DNA of 64,000 nt from Geotalea sp. SG265 (GTDB lineage Bacteria > Desulfobacterota > Desulfuromonadia > Geobacterales > Geobacteraceae): NCBI RefSeq assembly GCF_022808985.1, contig NZ_JAKZFT010000008.1, positions 62,001 to 126,000 on the forward strand, in the 5' to 3' direction. Shown in pieces: positions 1-8,530 of this stretch. Numbering within the stretch: the first letter of the stretch is position 1; each line of letters starts with the position of its first letter. The notes under the pieces are model-generated. The model was not told where the DNA came from and made no database searches. It saw nothing but the letters and a program-made list of their open reading frames with translations. The position numbers were made by a program, and so were the translations under genes.

Positions 1-1649
1 ATGCCTATCGGGATTACCTGAACAAACCCGCCAGGCAAACCAGCAGGCTTTCCTTCAAGGGAAGCCTCAACAAGGAGGAGGCGATACTATCATTCCTCTC
101 CTACGACCTGGGTCCTTTGCATCTGGCCGCCAGCGCAGGCTATCGCTATACCGGAGCTGACAACCTGAACCTGGGGCTTCAGATCAAGACTGTCTCGGCC
201 GGAGACGTGGTGCCGATGCTCCCCTTCATAAGGCAGTACAGTCCCACGGGCAAGCTCAAGGCAACGGTGACCGGCAAGGGTTCGGCCGACGACTTCGCCA
301 GTTTTCGCTGGGGAGGGGATATCCAGTTCTCCGGATTTGCCTTAAAGCCCCCCGGTCCGGTAAAGATGCTGAGCAACATGACCGGCACCATTCATTTCAA
401 AGGAGACGAGCTGGAAACTTCCCAATTATCTGTAAAAATGGGCAGTTCGATCATTTCCGGCAAAGGATCCCTGACCGGTTTCAAAAATCCGACCCTGAGC
501 CTTGCCTTCTCATCCCCTGCACTGAATCTGGCAGATATCGGGTATGTCCTCCCCACCGCAGGCCAGGTGGTGGCGGAAAAGGTGCACGGTTCCATCTCCC
601 TGCAGAACAGAAATCTTCAGATCAAGGAGCTTTCCGCCCAGATCAGAAACTCTCACCTTTCCATCAGGGGAGCCGTCAGGGACATGGACAATCCGGAAAT
701 AGATGTGGCCATCGCCTCACCCCATCTGGATTTGGAGGATCTGCTGGTGCTGACCAAATTGCAGCCGACCGGCAAGGGCAAACCGACTGGGGTCAGAGTG
801 AAAGCCGCGATCAGAGCAGCATCGGGTAAATATGGCGAGTTTCCCTTCAAGAGCCTTAAAACAGACGCACTGATCGAAGACAAGATATTCTATCTGCAGC
901 ACCTGGAATTCGCAGCCTTTGATGGTACTATCTCCGCTAAGGGACGATTCGATACGGGATCAAACGACATACCGCACTACCAGGTAAATTTCAACATTGA
1001 CAAGGTTTCCGCGGATAAGGTCACCCGCGCCATCGGTATGAAAAAGCAGGAGATCACTGGCACACTCAGCCTTCAGGGTGACCTTTCCGCAAAAGGAAGT
1101 ACCGGCGCAGACATGAAGAAAACCGCCTTGGGATCGGTAAAGATTTACAGTGAAGAAGGGTCGCTTCGGCGATTCGCAACTCTTTCCAAGATATTCTCCA
1201 TTCTCAACGTATCGCAGCTGCTCAAATTGCAATTGCCAGACATGGTTTCAGGGGGCATGCCATATAACAGCATTGCCGGGACGCTGGCTATTCGTGATGG
1301 TATCGTCTCCACCAACGACCTCTTCCTCGATAGCGATGCCATGAACATTTCCTGCGTCGGAAAACTGGACCTGTCAAAGGAAGAAATTGACGCCACCATA
1401 GGCGTCCAGCCCCTTCAGACCGTCGACAAGGTGGTAAGCCACATACCCATAGTCGGCTGGATATTGACCGGCAAAGACAAAACGCTGGTTACGGCATATT
1501 TTGAGGCAAAGGGGAAAATAGACGATCCCAGGGTCTCCGCTATACCGGTAAAATACCTGGCCAAGGGAGTATTCGACATATTCAGAAGGATGTTCGAACT
1601 TCCGGCAAAACTGTTTACAAACACCGGTGAGGTCATCATAGGCAAGTGA
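1..1649 (+). CDS. AsmA-like/DUF3971 envelope protein (5' end outside window)
   Basis: The reading frame is already open at base 3 and runs without a stop to 1649, so the gene starts upstream and about 548 C-terminal residues are visible. The TTG at 117 is only the first in-frame start-type codon in the window and has no reason to be the real start. The sequence is a long run of alternating beta-rich segments (GSLTGFKNPTLSLAF, GTLSLQGDLSAKG, GTLAIRDGIVSTNDLFLDSDAMNISCVGKLDLS) typical of the C-terminal region of AsmA/TamB/YhdP-like proteins. That family is linked to lipid transport between the two membranes. Family assignment comes from pattern; substrate is unknown. It ends near the lipoprotein gene at 1763 but a 113-base gap separates them. 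Confidence 0.7.
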   Translation, partial: AYRDYLNKPARQTSRLSFKGSLNKEEAILSFLSYDLGPLHLAASAGYRYTGADNLNLGLQIKTVSAGDVVPMLPFIRQYSPTGKLKATVTGKGSADDFASFRWGGDIQFSGFALKPPGPVKMLSNMTGTIHFKGDELETSQLSVKMGSSIISGKGSLTGFKNPTLSLAFSSPALNLADIGYVLPTAGQVVAEKVHGSISLQNRNLQIKELSAQIRNSHLSIRGAVRDMDNPEIDVAIASPHLDLEDLLVLTKLQPTGKGKPTGVRVKAAIRAASGKYGEFPFKSLKTDALIEDKIFYLQHLEFAAFDGTISAKGRFDTGSNDIPHYQVNFNIDKVSADKVTRAIGMKKQEITGTLSLQGDLSAKGSTGADMKKTALGSVKIYSEEGSLRRFATLSKIFSILNVSQLLKLQLPDMVSGGMPYNSIAGTLAIRDGIVSTNDLFLDSDAMNISCVGKLDLSKEEIDATIGVQPLQTVDKVVSHIPIVGWILTGKDKTLVTAYFEAKGKIDDPRVSAIPVKYLAKGVFDIFRRMFELPAKLFTNTGEVIIGK

Positions 1650-1762
1650 GATCATCGAAGAAGCAAAAATCAAGTGAGCTACCTGTAATTTTTTATTGTA
1701 AAAGAAATCGAAGGTATGTTATTTTAGCTCCCGTTTTATAACATCCCAACAGGAGGATTACG

Positions 1763-2179
1763 GTGAAGAAGACATTGGTAGTCATGCTGGCAATCGCTGC
1801 ACTTGCAGTAACCGGCTGCAAGAAAAAAGAAGAGGCCCCACAAGGCCAAGCACCCCAAGGTGGAGCCCCCACACAGCAGGCACCGGCTGGTACACCGGGC
1901 GGCGATCCCCATGCCGGCCTGAAACCCCAAGAGATTCCTGCTGGCGCAGGACACAAAGGCAAAGTGCTTGAGACCATGGACTCCGCCGGCTACACCTACG
2001 TTCAGGTAGACGAGAACGGCCAGAAACTGTGGGTTGCCGTTATGCAGACTAAAGTGAAGGTCGGTGACGTCGTTGAATTCCCCGATTCCCCACCGATGGT
2101 CAATTTCCAGAGCAAGACCCTCAAGCGCACTTTCGACAAAATCATCTTTGCTCCCGGTCTGAGAATAGTAAGCAAGTAA
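1763..2179 (+). CDS. Lipoprotein with proline/glutamine-rich linker, NrfJ-like C-terminal domain
   Basis: GTG start with AGGAGG at 1751-1756. Residues 1-19 form a signal peptide ending in the lipobox VTGC, so the product should be a lipid-anchored periplasmic or outer-membrane protein. A low-complexity stretch (about residues 20-55, lysine, glutamate, then proline/glutamine/glycine-rich) separates the anchor from a small folded domain (about 60-138, GKVLETMDSAGYTYVQV, KLWVAV, VGDVVEF). That domain resembles the NrfJ-type OB-like domain seen beside c-type cytochromes. The function is not known; a terminator follows at once, so it is probably monocistronic. Confidence 0.75.
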   Translation: MKKTLVVMLAIAALAVTGCKKKEEAPQGQAPQGGAPTQQAPAGTPGGDPHAGLKPQEIPAGAGHKGKVLETMDSAGYTYVQVDENGQKLWVAVMQTKVKVGDVVEFPDSPPMVNFQSKTLKRTFDKIIFAPGLRIVSK

Positions 2180-2194
2180 ATCCTGTTGAAACAC

Positions 2195-2228
2195 GGGCGA
2201 AACCTGCAAAGGTTTCGCCTTTATTTTT
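2195..2228 (+). terminator. Rho-independent terminator after the lipoprotein gene
   Basis: GCGAAACC and GGTTTCGC (2197-2204 and 2211-2218) pair around a six-base loop and are followed by a T-rich run. It lies between convergent genes and may serve both. Confidence 0.8.
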
Positions 2229-3895
2229 CATTTTTGCCGGAGTGCCTCCCTGGCCTTGGCATCGTACGGATCGAGCTCAAGCGCCTTTCGGAAGTATTTG
2301 AGCGCCTCCCCACCTCTTCCCGTCAGCATCATCAGCTCTCCCAGGTCCGAAAAGGCCGGAGCATGCGCCGGTACAATGGTCATTACCCTTCTGTAGGCCA
2401 TGCAGGCTTCATCCACCAAGCCCCGTCCGCCGTATAGCCCACCAAGAAGCAGCCAGCCCCATGGATTTTCCGGCTCTTTCTCGGTTATCTCGCGGTATTC
2501 TCTCTCTGCCAGGTGCCACTGGCCTCGCTCTTCGTACATTTCCCCGGCCATGATGTTCGTTCCATGGCAATAGCCGAGCACTTTCTTGTGGGAGCGAAAG
2601 TGTTCAGCACCGTACGAGGCCTTCTTGCCGGTCCGGACAACAGCTTGCAGCAACCTTCGGGTGGAAGCTTCGACAAACTTGTCTTTTCGTACGTATAGGG
2701 CTTCCTGTTTGTCTCTCTCAAAACTGTCCCCGGCAATAGAGCCATCAGCGACACCTTTGTTGAAGATCTCGGTGCCGGGATAGTAGGCCAGCGGGGATAC
2801 CTGGCCATCGTGGGCTTGAATGGCCTCAACCAACCCGATGGTGGCATACGTGTCCCCATCGGTCTCGCCGCTTACCCCGGTAATCAGGTAAATGGACAGA
2901 TTCATCCCTGCTTTCCTCACCAAGGCAGCGGCTTTTTTAACCTGATCGGTACCAATACCCTTGCCGAGAGCTTTCAGTATCCGGGGGGATCCGGATTCAA
3001 CTCCGAACTGGATACACTCGCACCCTGCCCGTTTCATCTCAAGGAGCATCTCCCCGTCCACGGCAGTGACCCTGGATTGACAGTTCCAGAGAATATAGAC
3101 CTTTTCCTGGCGGATGATGCGGCAAAACTCCAGAACCCGTTTCCTGTCGGCGGTAAAGGTATCATCGCGAATGGAAAAATAGATGAGCCCGAACCGGTCC
3201 CGGATCAGCTTTATTTCATCAACCATATTCCGTGGCGACCGCAGACGCAGGGACTTACCCCAGAACAAGGGTGAAGAACAGAAAAGGCAGGCTGCCGGAC
3301 AGCCCCGCGAGGTAATGAGGAATTCCAGTTGTCGGTGCAAGTCTACGCCCACGCAGGCTCTATCCATTTGAGCTGCCGGAAAGGGAAGAGAATCAAGGTC
3401 GGCAATGGGGGGCCTTGCCGCGGTCTCGATAATGCCTTGGGCAGAGCGGAAGGCAATTCCCCTTACTTCCGAAAGGTCCCTGACCTCTCCCTCGAGGGTT
3501 GTCACCAACTCGCAAAAGGTCTCCTCACCCTCCCCCAGAACGACTGCATCCACATCCTGATGTCGCTCCAGAAGTTCTCGGGACTGATGGGTGGCATGGG
3601 GACCGCCGAAGACGACGAAGGTACCGGAATCGAGCTTCTTAGCCAGGGCTGCCAACTTTAATGCTTCGAACCGGTTGTGGGTAAATTGTGAAATACCCAG
3701 CACTTTTGGGCGCAGCCGCGTGACGGTCGCCTCCGTCTCCTTCCAGCTGAGCCGGGAAAAATTGGCAATTGTGGCATCGTATCCCCGCACCTTCAGCACG
3801 GCATGGAGGTAGCCGAGCCCTACCGGCAAAAGAGATGTATAGGGATCATTTGCCCCGGCAAGATTCGATTTATAGGCAAGAAGGATCTGGGTCAA
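2228..3895 (-). CDS. B12-binding-domain radical SAM protein with C-terminal TPR repeats
   Basis: 555 residues. An N-terminal cobalamin-binding-type Rossmann region (about 1-140, with GVSQF-like strands and VVFGGPH) is followed by the radical SAM core. The [4Fe-4S] cysteines are C199, C203 and C206 in the motif GCPAACLFC. About 100 C-terminal residues form TPR repeats (GWLLLGGLYGGRG, AFSDLGELMMLTGRGGEALKYF). The start is a TTG chosen because GGAG lies five bases upstream; no ATG fits better. Members of this class carry out methylations or rearrangements on unreactive carbons, often in lipid or cofactor pathways. The substrate cannot be told from the sequence, and the neighbours do not form an obvious pathway. 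Confidence 0.85.
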   Translation of the reverse strand: MTQILLAYKSNLAGANDPYTSLLPVGLGYLHAVLKVRGYDATIANFSRLSWKETEATVTRLRPKVLGISQFTHNRFEALKLAALAKKLDSGTFVVFGGPHATHQSRELLERHQDVDAVVLGEGEETFCELVTTLEGEVRDLSEVRGIAFRSAQGIIETAARPPIADLDSLPFPAAQMDRACVGVDLHRQLEFLITSRGCPAACLFCSSPLFWGKSLRLRSPRNMVDEIKLIRDRFGLIYFSIRDDTFTADRKRVLEFCRIIRQEKVYILWNCQSRVTAVDGEMLLEMKRAGCECIQFGVESGSPRILKALGKGIGTDQVKKAAALVRKAGMNLSIYLITGVSGETDGDTYATIGLVEAIQAHDGQVSPLAYYPGTEIFNKGVADGSIAGDSFERDKQEALYVRKDKFVEASTRRLLQAVVRTGKKASYGAEHFRSHKKVLGYCHGTNIMAGEMYEERGQWHLAEREYREITEKEPENPWGWLLLGGLYGGRGLVDEACMAYRRVMTIVPAHAPAFSDLGELMMLTGRGGEALKYFRKALELDPYDAKAREALRQK

Positions 3896-3920
3896 GGAAT
3901 CTCCATTGACAGCATTGCAT

Positions 3921-3955
3921 AAAAAAAGATCCAGCTAAAAGCCGGATCTTTTGTG
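3921..3955 (-). terminator. Terminator after the LysM-NlpC/P60 gene
   Basis: Read on the minus strand, AAGATCCGGC and GCTGGATCTT pair closely and are followed by a run of seven T residues. It separates the NlpC/P60 gene from the downstream radical SAM gene. Confidence 0.8.
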
Positions 3956-3977
3956 TAATTATTTGAAGGTGAAATTT

Positions 3978-5018
3978 TTATTTAGCCTGGGTCAGCCCCA
4001 GGGAGTCGTTGACCGTGACGTCATCAATGGTTTCCTCTTCTACGCCCAAAAGAAGATCGTCAAATTTGAAAATGTCGGGGTTGATCTCCACTATTCTCTT
4101 GGCGCCTATGAAGCGGGACCGGTAATAGTAGGTGTTGATGGGGGACACGACGACCCGGCGATCCCGTGACGAGGCATGAATCATCTTGTTGTTGCCCAGA
4201 TAGATGCCAACGTGAGAGGGATAGGATGCATAGGTGCGGAAGAAAATGAGATCGCCTTTCTGCAGATCGCCTGGGGCAACCTCGGCCCCCATGCCGAACT
4301 GTTCGCGGGCCGTTCTGGGAAGAGAGACTTCCAGTTCGCGGAATACCTGCTGCACGAAACTGGAGCAGTCGATGCCACTCCTGGAGCTTCCGCCGAAGCG
4401 GTACCGGGTACCAAGGAAACCATAGGCAGACTTCTTCAATTCCTGAATATTGTCCACCTTCAATTCGGCGCTTTTTTTCAAGTCAACCTTCTGGTCAGGG
4501 TCGAGTTCGGCCAGTTCGGCCAGGCTCTGCTCGTAATCCTTTTCATTGAACAGATCGCTGTGGCGCAACTGGAGTTTTTTCGCCACATGCTGCACCGGCG
4601 CCTCATCTGCAACTTCCCGCTCACGAAGAACCAGGACCGTACCAGGTTTTACCTTGCTTCTGCTCAAATTGTTGAGGCGCTTGAGATCATTAACGGAAAC
4701 GCCTGTTTTTTGGGCTATGCGGGAAAGGGTTTCGGTCTTTTTCACCTTATAGGTGGCAACCTTTGATTTGCTTTCACCACCATCTGCAGAGGAGGCCTCT
4801 ACGGAGCGGGGTGGAATAACGAGCAGCTGTTTCGGTTTAATATGATTGCTGACTAGATTGTTGGTTGACTTAATATCTTGGACGGTGACGTGGTATTTCT
4901 TGGCAAGGGTGAAGAGAGTTTCGTTCTTTTTTACCCGGTGAGTTTTTGCTGCAAAGACAAAAGAAGGAAAAGTAAGAATAATGACACAGATTAATATAAA
5001 CCTAATGTTATTAGTCAT
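3978..5018 (-). CDS. Secreted peptidoglycan hydrolase, 2x LysM + NlpC/P60
   Basis: 346 residues. A signal peptide (1-23, cleaved near FAA) is followed by two LysM domains (about 26-70 and 88-132) that bind glycan strands, and a C-terminal NlpC/P60 papain-like domain (about 190-310). The expected catalytic residues are visible: C218 (GIDCSSF), H269 (PSHVGIY) and H281 (MIHAS). It should act in the periplasm as a DL-endopeptidase trimming peptide stems. A GGGGGG stretch just upstream of the ATG serves as ribosome site. A near-consensus promoter lies 44-72 bases upstream, and a terminator follows, so it is a single-gene unit. Confidence 0.9.
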   Translation of the reverse strand: MTNNIRFILICVIILTFPSFVFAAKTHRVKKNETLFTLAKKYHVTVQDIKSTNNLVSNHIKPKQLLVIPPRSVEASSADGGESKSKVATYKVKKTETLSRIAQKTGVSVNDLKRLNNLSRSKVKPGTVLVLREREVADEAPVQHVAKKLQLRHSDLFNEKDYEQSLAELAELDPDQKVDLKKSAELKVDNIQELKKSAYGFLGTRYRFGGSSRSGIDCSSFVQQVFRELEVSLPRTAREQFGMGAEVAPGDLQKGDLIFFRTYASYPSHVGIYLGNNKMIHASSRDRRVVVSPINTYYYRSRFIGAKRIVEINPDIFKFDDLLLGVEEETIDDVTVNDSLGLTQAK

Positions 5019-5061
5019 CTGCCCCCCTTTTTTGTTTTAGAATCACATAAAAAACAGCCTT

Positions 5062-5090
5062 TTTATATAACAATTTTTTGATCTTGTCAA
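5062..5090 (-). promoter_or_regulatory. Sigma-70-type promoter for the NlpC/P60 gene
   Basis: On the minus strand TTGACA (5085-5090) and TATAAA (5062-5067) are 17 bases apart, close to consensus, just upstream of the gene start at 5018. Confidence 0.7.
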
Positions 5091-5100
5091 CCCCGGAAGC

Positions 5101-6510
5101 TCAGCCACCTGTTAAAAGACGTACAGTAACAGGCTCATCCCGCAATACCCGCAACTGGGGAGATGGTGAAAGCACCCTTCTCTCAACCACCGAGTTCTGC
5201 CGTATTGTCGACAAATCGATCTCTTCGGTCTGCACCTGATCGAACTGATTTATCACATGGGCAGGCCCTTCCACAACAACGGTCGGGGGTTCCACCCTTG
5301 CGGCACGCAAGCGCAATTTACCCGGCAGCCTCGAAACTGTCCCGGCTTTCACCGTCATATGGCGAACAACCTTCCGATCGGCAACAACCCTGATGGTGGA
5401 GCGGCTGACGCCGGCAATGATGACGCCCGGTGGAAGCTTGATCTCTTCGCTGCGGATCGCGATATTGTTAACCCCCTCTTTTATCCGCGACAGATCCACA
5501 TCAGCAATGATGTCCATCTCCTTTGGAGATGGAATGAGATTGGAAAAAACCTTCAGCTGGACCTCGACCTCTTCGGGCGTGGTCTTGATCAGGGACAGCT
5601 CTTTGGGAAGGCTGTGGAACTTGACCGGCGCGTTGACAGTAAGGATTGCTCCCTGGCGGGACGTAATCAACAACCAGCACGCAAGGACGAAAAGCACAAT
5701 GGCCAGTTTGGGTCCCATGTTTCCAAAGACGGTGCGACGTAGCGTCATGGTGCTCACCTCCTGGACAGGGGGCGAGAGAAGTGCATTAAGGGTATCATAC
5801 AACTCTTCAGGCGAATGGATGCGGGACAGTTCCCCGGCCAGTGCAAGAAATACTGTTCCTCGCTCTTCCGAGACAATGACAACAGCTGCATCAGAACGCT
5901 CGGTCAGACCCACACCTGCGCGATGCCTGGTACCGAAATACTGGGGAATCTCGGTGCTGGAGGAAAGGGGAAGATGGCAGGAAGCCTGGGCGATGCGCCC
6001 GTCCCGAATGATGACGGCACCATCGTGGAGCGGTGCGCCATCCTTGAAGATGCTGTTCAAAAGCTGGTTGCTTGGAAGGCTGTCCAGCTGGATACCATGC
6101 AAAAGATAGTCATCCAGGCTCTCCCTGCGCTGAAAGACGATCAGCGCGCCTGTCTTCTCCTGGGCCAGAGCAAAAATGGTGCTTGCAATGTCCATGAGGT
6201 CAAGCTGGGAAGGACTATCCTGGCGGCCGAAGAGGTTCCTAAGAAGGCTGAAGCGATACAGAGCCTGACGTATTTCCGATTGAAATATGACGATAAGCAG
6301 GATGAAGAGGACGGTCCCCAGTTCCTGGAGAATCCAGCTGGTCATGAACAGCCCAAGGTTTTTGGTTATCACGTAGAGAAGCCCCAGGAATCCAAGGCCC
6401 ATGACCACCTGCAGAGCCCGGGTGTTCTTGAACCAGCTGTAGAGCTGGTAGACAAGAAAGCTCATGATCAGGATATCGGCAATGTCTTGGGGGCGGAAAT
6501 AGGAAAACAA
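5101..6510 (-). CDS. Diadenylate cyclase (CdaA/DacA type) fused to YbbR domains
   Basis: Makes c-di-AMP from two ATP. Three membrane segments at the N-terminus (about 10-80) precede a DisA_N/DAC domain (about 95-230) holding both catalytic motifs, DGA (157-159) and RHR (195-197). Unlike the separate CdaA and CdaR proteins of Bacillus, the chain continues through a further membrane helix (about 268-285) into roughly 160 residues of YbbR-like repeats, the CdaR regulator fold, which would lie outside the membrane. I place the start at the TTG at 6510: it has GAGGG six bases upstream and the protein then begins at the first helix region. An in-frame ATG at 6576 would add 22 unrelated residues. 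glmM, the usual neighbour, is not in the window. Confidence 0.85.
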   Translation of the reverse strand: MFSYFRPQDIADILIMSFLVYQLYSWFKNTRALQVVMGLGFLGLLYVITKNLGLFMTSWILQELGTVLFILLIVIFQSEIRQALYRFSLLRNLFGRQDSPSQLDLMDIASTIFALAQEKTGALIVFQRRESLDDYLLHGIQLDSLPSNQLLNSIFKDGAPLHDGAVIIRDGRIAQASCHLPLSSSTEIPQYFGTRHRAGVGLTERSDAAVVIVSEERGTVFLALAGELSRIHSPEELYDTLNALLSPPVQEVSTMTLRRTVFGNMGPKLAIVLFVLACWLLITSRQGAILTVNAPVKFHSLPKELSLIKTTPEEVEVQLKVFSNLIPSPKEMDIIADVDLSRIKEGVNNIAIRSEEIKLPPGVIIAGVSRSTIRVVADRKVVRHMTVKAGTVSRLPGKLRLRAARVEPPTVVVEGPAHVINQFDQVQTEEIDLSTIRQNSVVERRVLSPSPQLRVLRDEPVTVRLLTGG

Positions 6511-6683
6511 CGGTAACCCTCGTACGGCAGGGATTGAACCTGACGCCATGCTACGGCTGGGGCAGTGCAGCCGCATAACATTTTTTCTGGTATGCGTGCA
6601 ACCTTTGTGTTAAAGATTCTGTCTCTCAATGGGAGCAAAACCACCGGACTTATATCATTTATACGGCCAAAAAGGTAGGAAAA

Positions 6684-7391
6684 ATGTTCAGACTTACTGA
6701 AAAGGGTGAAAAGATCCAGGAGATGTTTGACACCATCGCCCCCCGCTACGATTTTCTCAACAGAGTCCTCAGTTTTGGCATCGACCGAAGCTGGCGGCGC
6801 TTTGCAGTAAAGAAAATCAAGTATGCTCCAAACGGTCGTGTCCTGGATGTCGCCACCGGCACCGGAGATGTGGCTTTGGAAATAGCAGCCCGGACCCCCT
6901 CGTCCGTCTCCATCGCCGGTATCGATTTCAGCAAGGAAATGGTCGAGCTGGGAAAGCAGAAAGTGGCCGCCTCCCCCTATGCCGGGCGCATAACCATACA
7001 GGTTGCCCCCTGCGAGGATATTCCCTTTGCCGATGGCACCTTCGACTCCATCACCATTGCCTTCGGCATCAGAAACGTGGTCGATCGCCTTCAGGGTCTG
7101 AAAGAAATGCATCGAGTCCTTAAGCCGGGAGGCCGAGTGGTCATACTTGAGTTTTCCACACCACGTTTCATACTGTTCGAACACCTTTACCGCTTTTACT
7201 TTCTCAAGGTACTCCCCGTGATCGGCGGGCTCTTCTCCAAGTTCAGCGCCTACAAATACCTGCCCGACTCGGTCCTTGAGTTTCCTTCCCAGGATCAGTT
7301 CAAATCCATGATGTCCAAGGCGGGATTCAGGGATTCTCAGCACTACGACCTGACCCTGGGCATCGCCACGGTCTATACCGGCGAAAAATAA
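6684..7391 (+). CDS. ubiE: Demethylmenaquinone methyltransferase
   Basis: 235 residues, the normal UbiE/MenG length. It transfers a methyl group from S-adenosylmethionine to demethylmenaquinone, the last step of menaquinone synthesis, giving the main respiratory quinone of this group. Class I methyltransferase motif I is VLDVATGTGD (53-62). The family signatures FDTIAPRYDFLNRVLS (15-30) and ITIAFGIRNVVDR are also present. GGTAGGA precedes the ATG. It is transcribed away from the diadenylate cyclase and toward the hemerythrin gene. As the window holds only menaquinone-type context, MenG activity is more likely than ubiquinone synthesis. Confidence 0.92.
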   Translation: MFRLTEKGEKIQEMFDTIAPRYDFLNRVLSFGIDRSWRRFAVKKIKYAPNGRVLDVATGTGDVALEIAARTPSSVSIAGIDFSKEMVELGKQKVAASPYAGRITIQVAPCEDIPFADGTFDSITIAFGIRNVVDRLQGLKEMHRVLKPGGRVVILEFSTPRFILFEHLYRFYFLKVLPVIGGLFSKFSAYKYLPDSVLEFPSQDQFKSMMSKAGFRDSQHYDLTLGIATVYTGEK

Positions 7392-7405
7392 CCACTACCG
7401 GCCGG

Positions 7406-7810
7406 TCAGTTCGCTCCGCAGTGCATGAACCGGCTGTACTCCCCATCACTGCCTTTTATATGCTCCACGAGCCATCTCTGGAGGAAACCGAGCACTTCCA
7501 CGGTGGAGGTGCCTCCATTCAGGATCAGTTCCCGCTGGAAAGCCACTACCCGGGATGAAAATTCCTCATGCTGTTTCTTGTGTTCTTCCCGTTTTGGGTA
7601 GCACAGCTTCACCATCCACAGTTCCTCGGCAGAAAAGTGGTAGGTGGCATAATCGATAAGTTCGTCTATTACCTCTTCCATGCATGATGGTTTTTCTCCG
7701 GCAATTAAGAGGTCGTAAGTCTCATTCAAGAGCCCCACCAGGTGCCGATGATGGTCGTCAAAAGGCTCGACCCCCAAGGCCAAAGACTCATCCCATTTTA
7801 CCAGTTGCAT
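7406..7810 (-). CDS. Bacteriohemerythrin
   Basis: 134 residues from the ATG at 7810, which has the strong site GGGGGGAGA just upstream; an upstream in-frame codon at 7897 would add residues foreign to the family. The fold is a four-helix bundle binding a di-iron centre and O2. The expected ligands are visible: H20 or H21 (FDDHH), H58 and E62 (HFSAEE), H77, H81, H117 and D122 (HIKGSD). Such proteins carry or sense oxygen and are numerous in anaerobic, motile iron reducers. It converges on ubiE with only 14 bases between them. Confidence 0.9.
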   Translation of the reverse strand: MQLVKWDESLALGVEPFDDHHRHLVGLLNETYDLLIAGEKPSCMEEVIDELIDYATYHFSAEELWMVKLCYPKREEHKKQHEEFSSRVVAFQRELILNGGTSTVEVLGFLQRWLVEHIKGSDGEYSRFMHCGAN

Positions 7811-7990
7811 GATCTCCCCCCGTAGATGAGAAATGCCATACTCTTCGGCATGGTTCTGCAGTTTGTAAAGCAAAACTTTGCCGACGAACGGGTTCACTTC
7901 CCCGGATTTTATGGTTAACTGAATACAGGGATTCCGGCGTATGTATGGAGATGAAGGATATTCAGCACAAAAAATCAGGTGGGAGAAGCC

Positions 7991-8209
7991 ATGCAGGTAC
8001 CGGTAACGATTCAGACCTATTCGGGGTACAAGGCCGACGAACGACCCAGCTCATTTACGCTTGGCGATCATACTTTTCGCGTCATGGAGATACTGGACCG
8101 CTGGTATGGCCTTGACGCGAACTATTTTAAAGTGGCAGCAGACGACAGCAGGGTTTATCTGCTGCGCCACGACCTGAATGAGGACCAGTGGGAGCTGGAT
8201 GCGGAATGA
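7991..8209 (+). CDS. Small acidic protein of unknown function
   Basis: 72 residues from the ATG at 7991, preceded by GTGGGAG; an in-frame GTG at 7979 is possible but overlaps the ribosome site. The sequence (FTLGDHTFRVMEILDRWYG, VYLLRHDLNEDQWEL) looks like a compact beta-rich domain and has no signal peptide or membrane segment, so it is probably cytoplasmic. I do not recognise a function. It ends base-to-base with the convergent gene at 8210. Confidence 0.65.
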   Translation: MQVPVTIQTYSGYKADERPSSFTLGDHTFRVMEILDRWYGLDANYFKVAADDSRVYLLRHDLNEDQWELDAE

Positions 8210-8485
8210 CTATTGTAATGGCGGTAATTCGTGGCGACAGTTCTTACACACCACCGCCCGCCACCTGACAAATTCCTTGCAGTTAGGGCATGACCTGAAT
8301 TTCCCCTCAACCTGGCACAGCGGCCGGGAAAAGTAGATTACCAGCAGAAAAACCGGCAGCAATCCGGCAAGCAGAGACCAGCCGATAAAGTTCCGGCCCC
8401 TGTTTGCCGCCATCCAGCCCCCGCAAATCCCGGAAACAGCAACAATCAGAAATATCACCACTTCGGGTTTGACATAGCCAGACAT
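8210..8485 (-). CDS. Small membrane protein with C-terminal zinc ribbon
   Basis: 91 residues from the ATG at 8485 (GAGGTCGGG upstream). One or two membrane helices (about 6-25 and 35-55, IGWSLLAGLLPVFLLVIYF) are followed by a cytoplasmic CPNC/CKNC pair spaced as a zinc ribbon. Function unknown; this architecture is common among small orphan membrane proteins. An upstream start at 8530 is possible but lacks a ribosome site. Confidence 0.65.
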   Translation of the reverse strand: MSGYVKPEVVIFLIVAVSGICGGWMAANRGRNFIGWSLLAGLLPVFLLVIYFSRPLCQVEGKFRSCPNCKEFVRWRAVVCKNCRHELPPLQ

Positions 8486-8530
8486 CCCGACCTCGCTCGT
8501 ATGGATCAGCATTTCCGATCGATCCGGCAA

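Noticed and set aside
6520-6580. A tRNA T-arm-like segment (CAGG-TTCAATC-CCTG on the minus strand) upstream of the diadenylate cyclase
   Set aside because: No matching acceptor stem, D-arm or anticodon arm can be drawn around it and there is no CCA end, so it is treated as chance.
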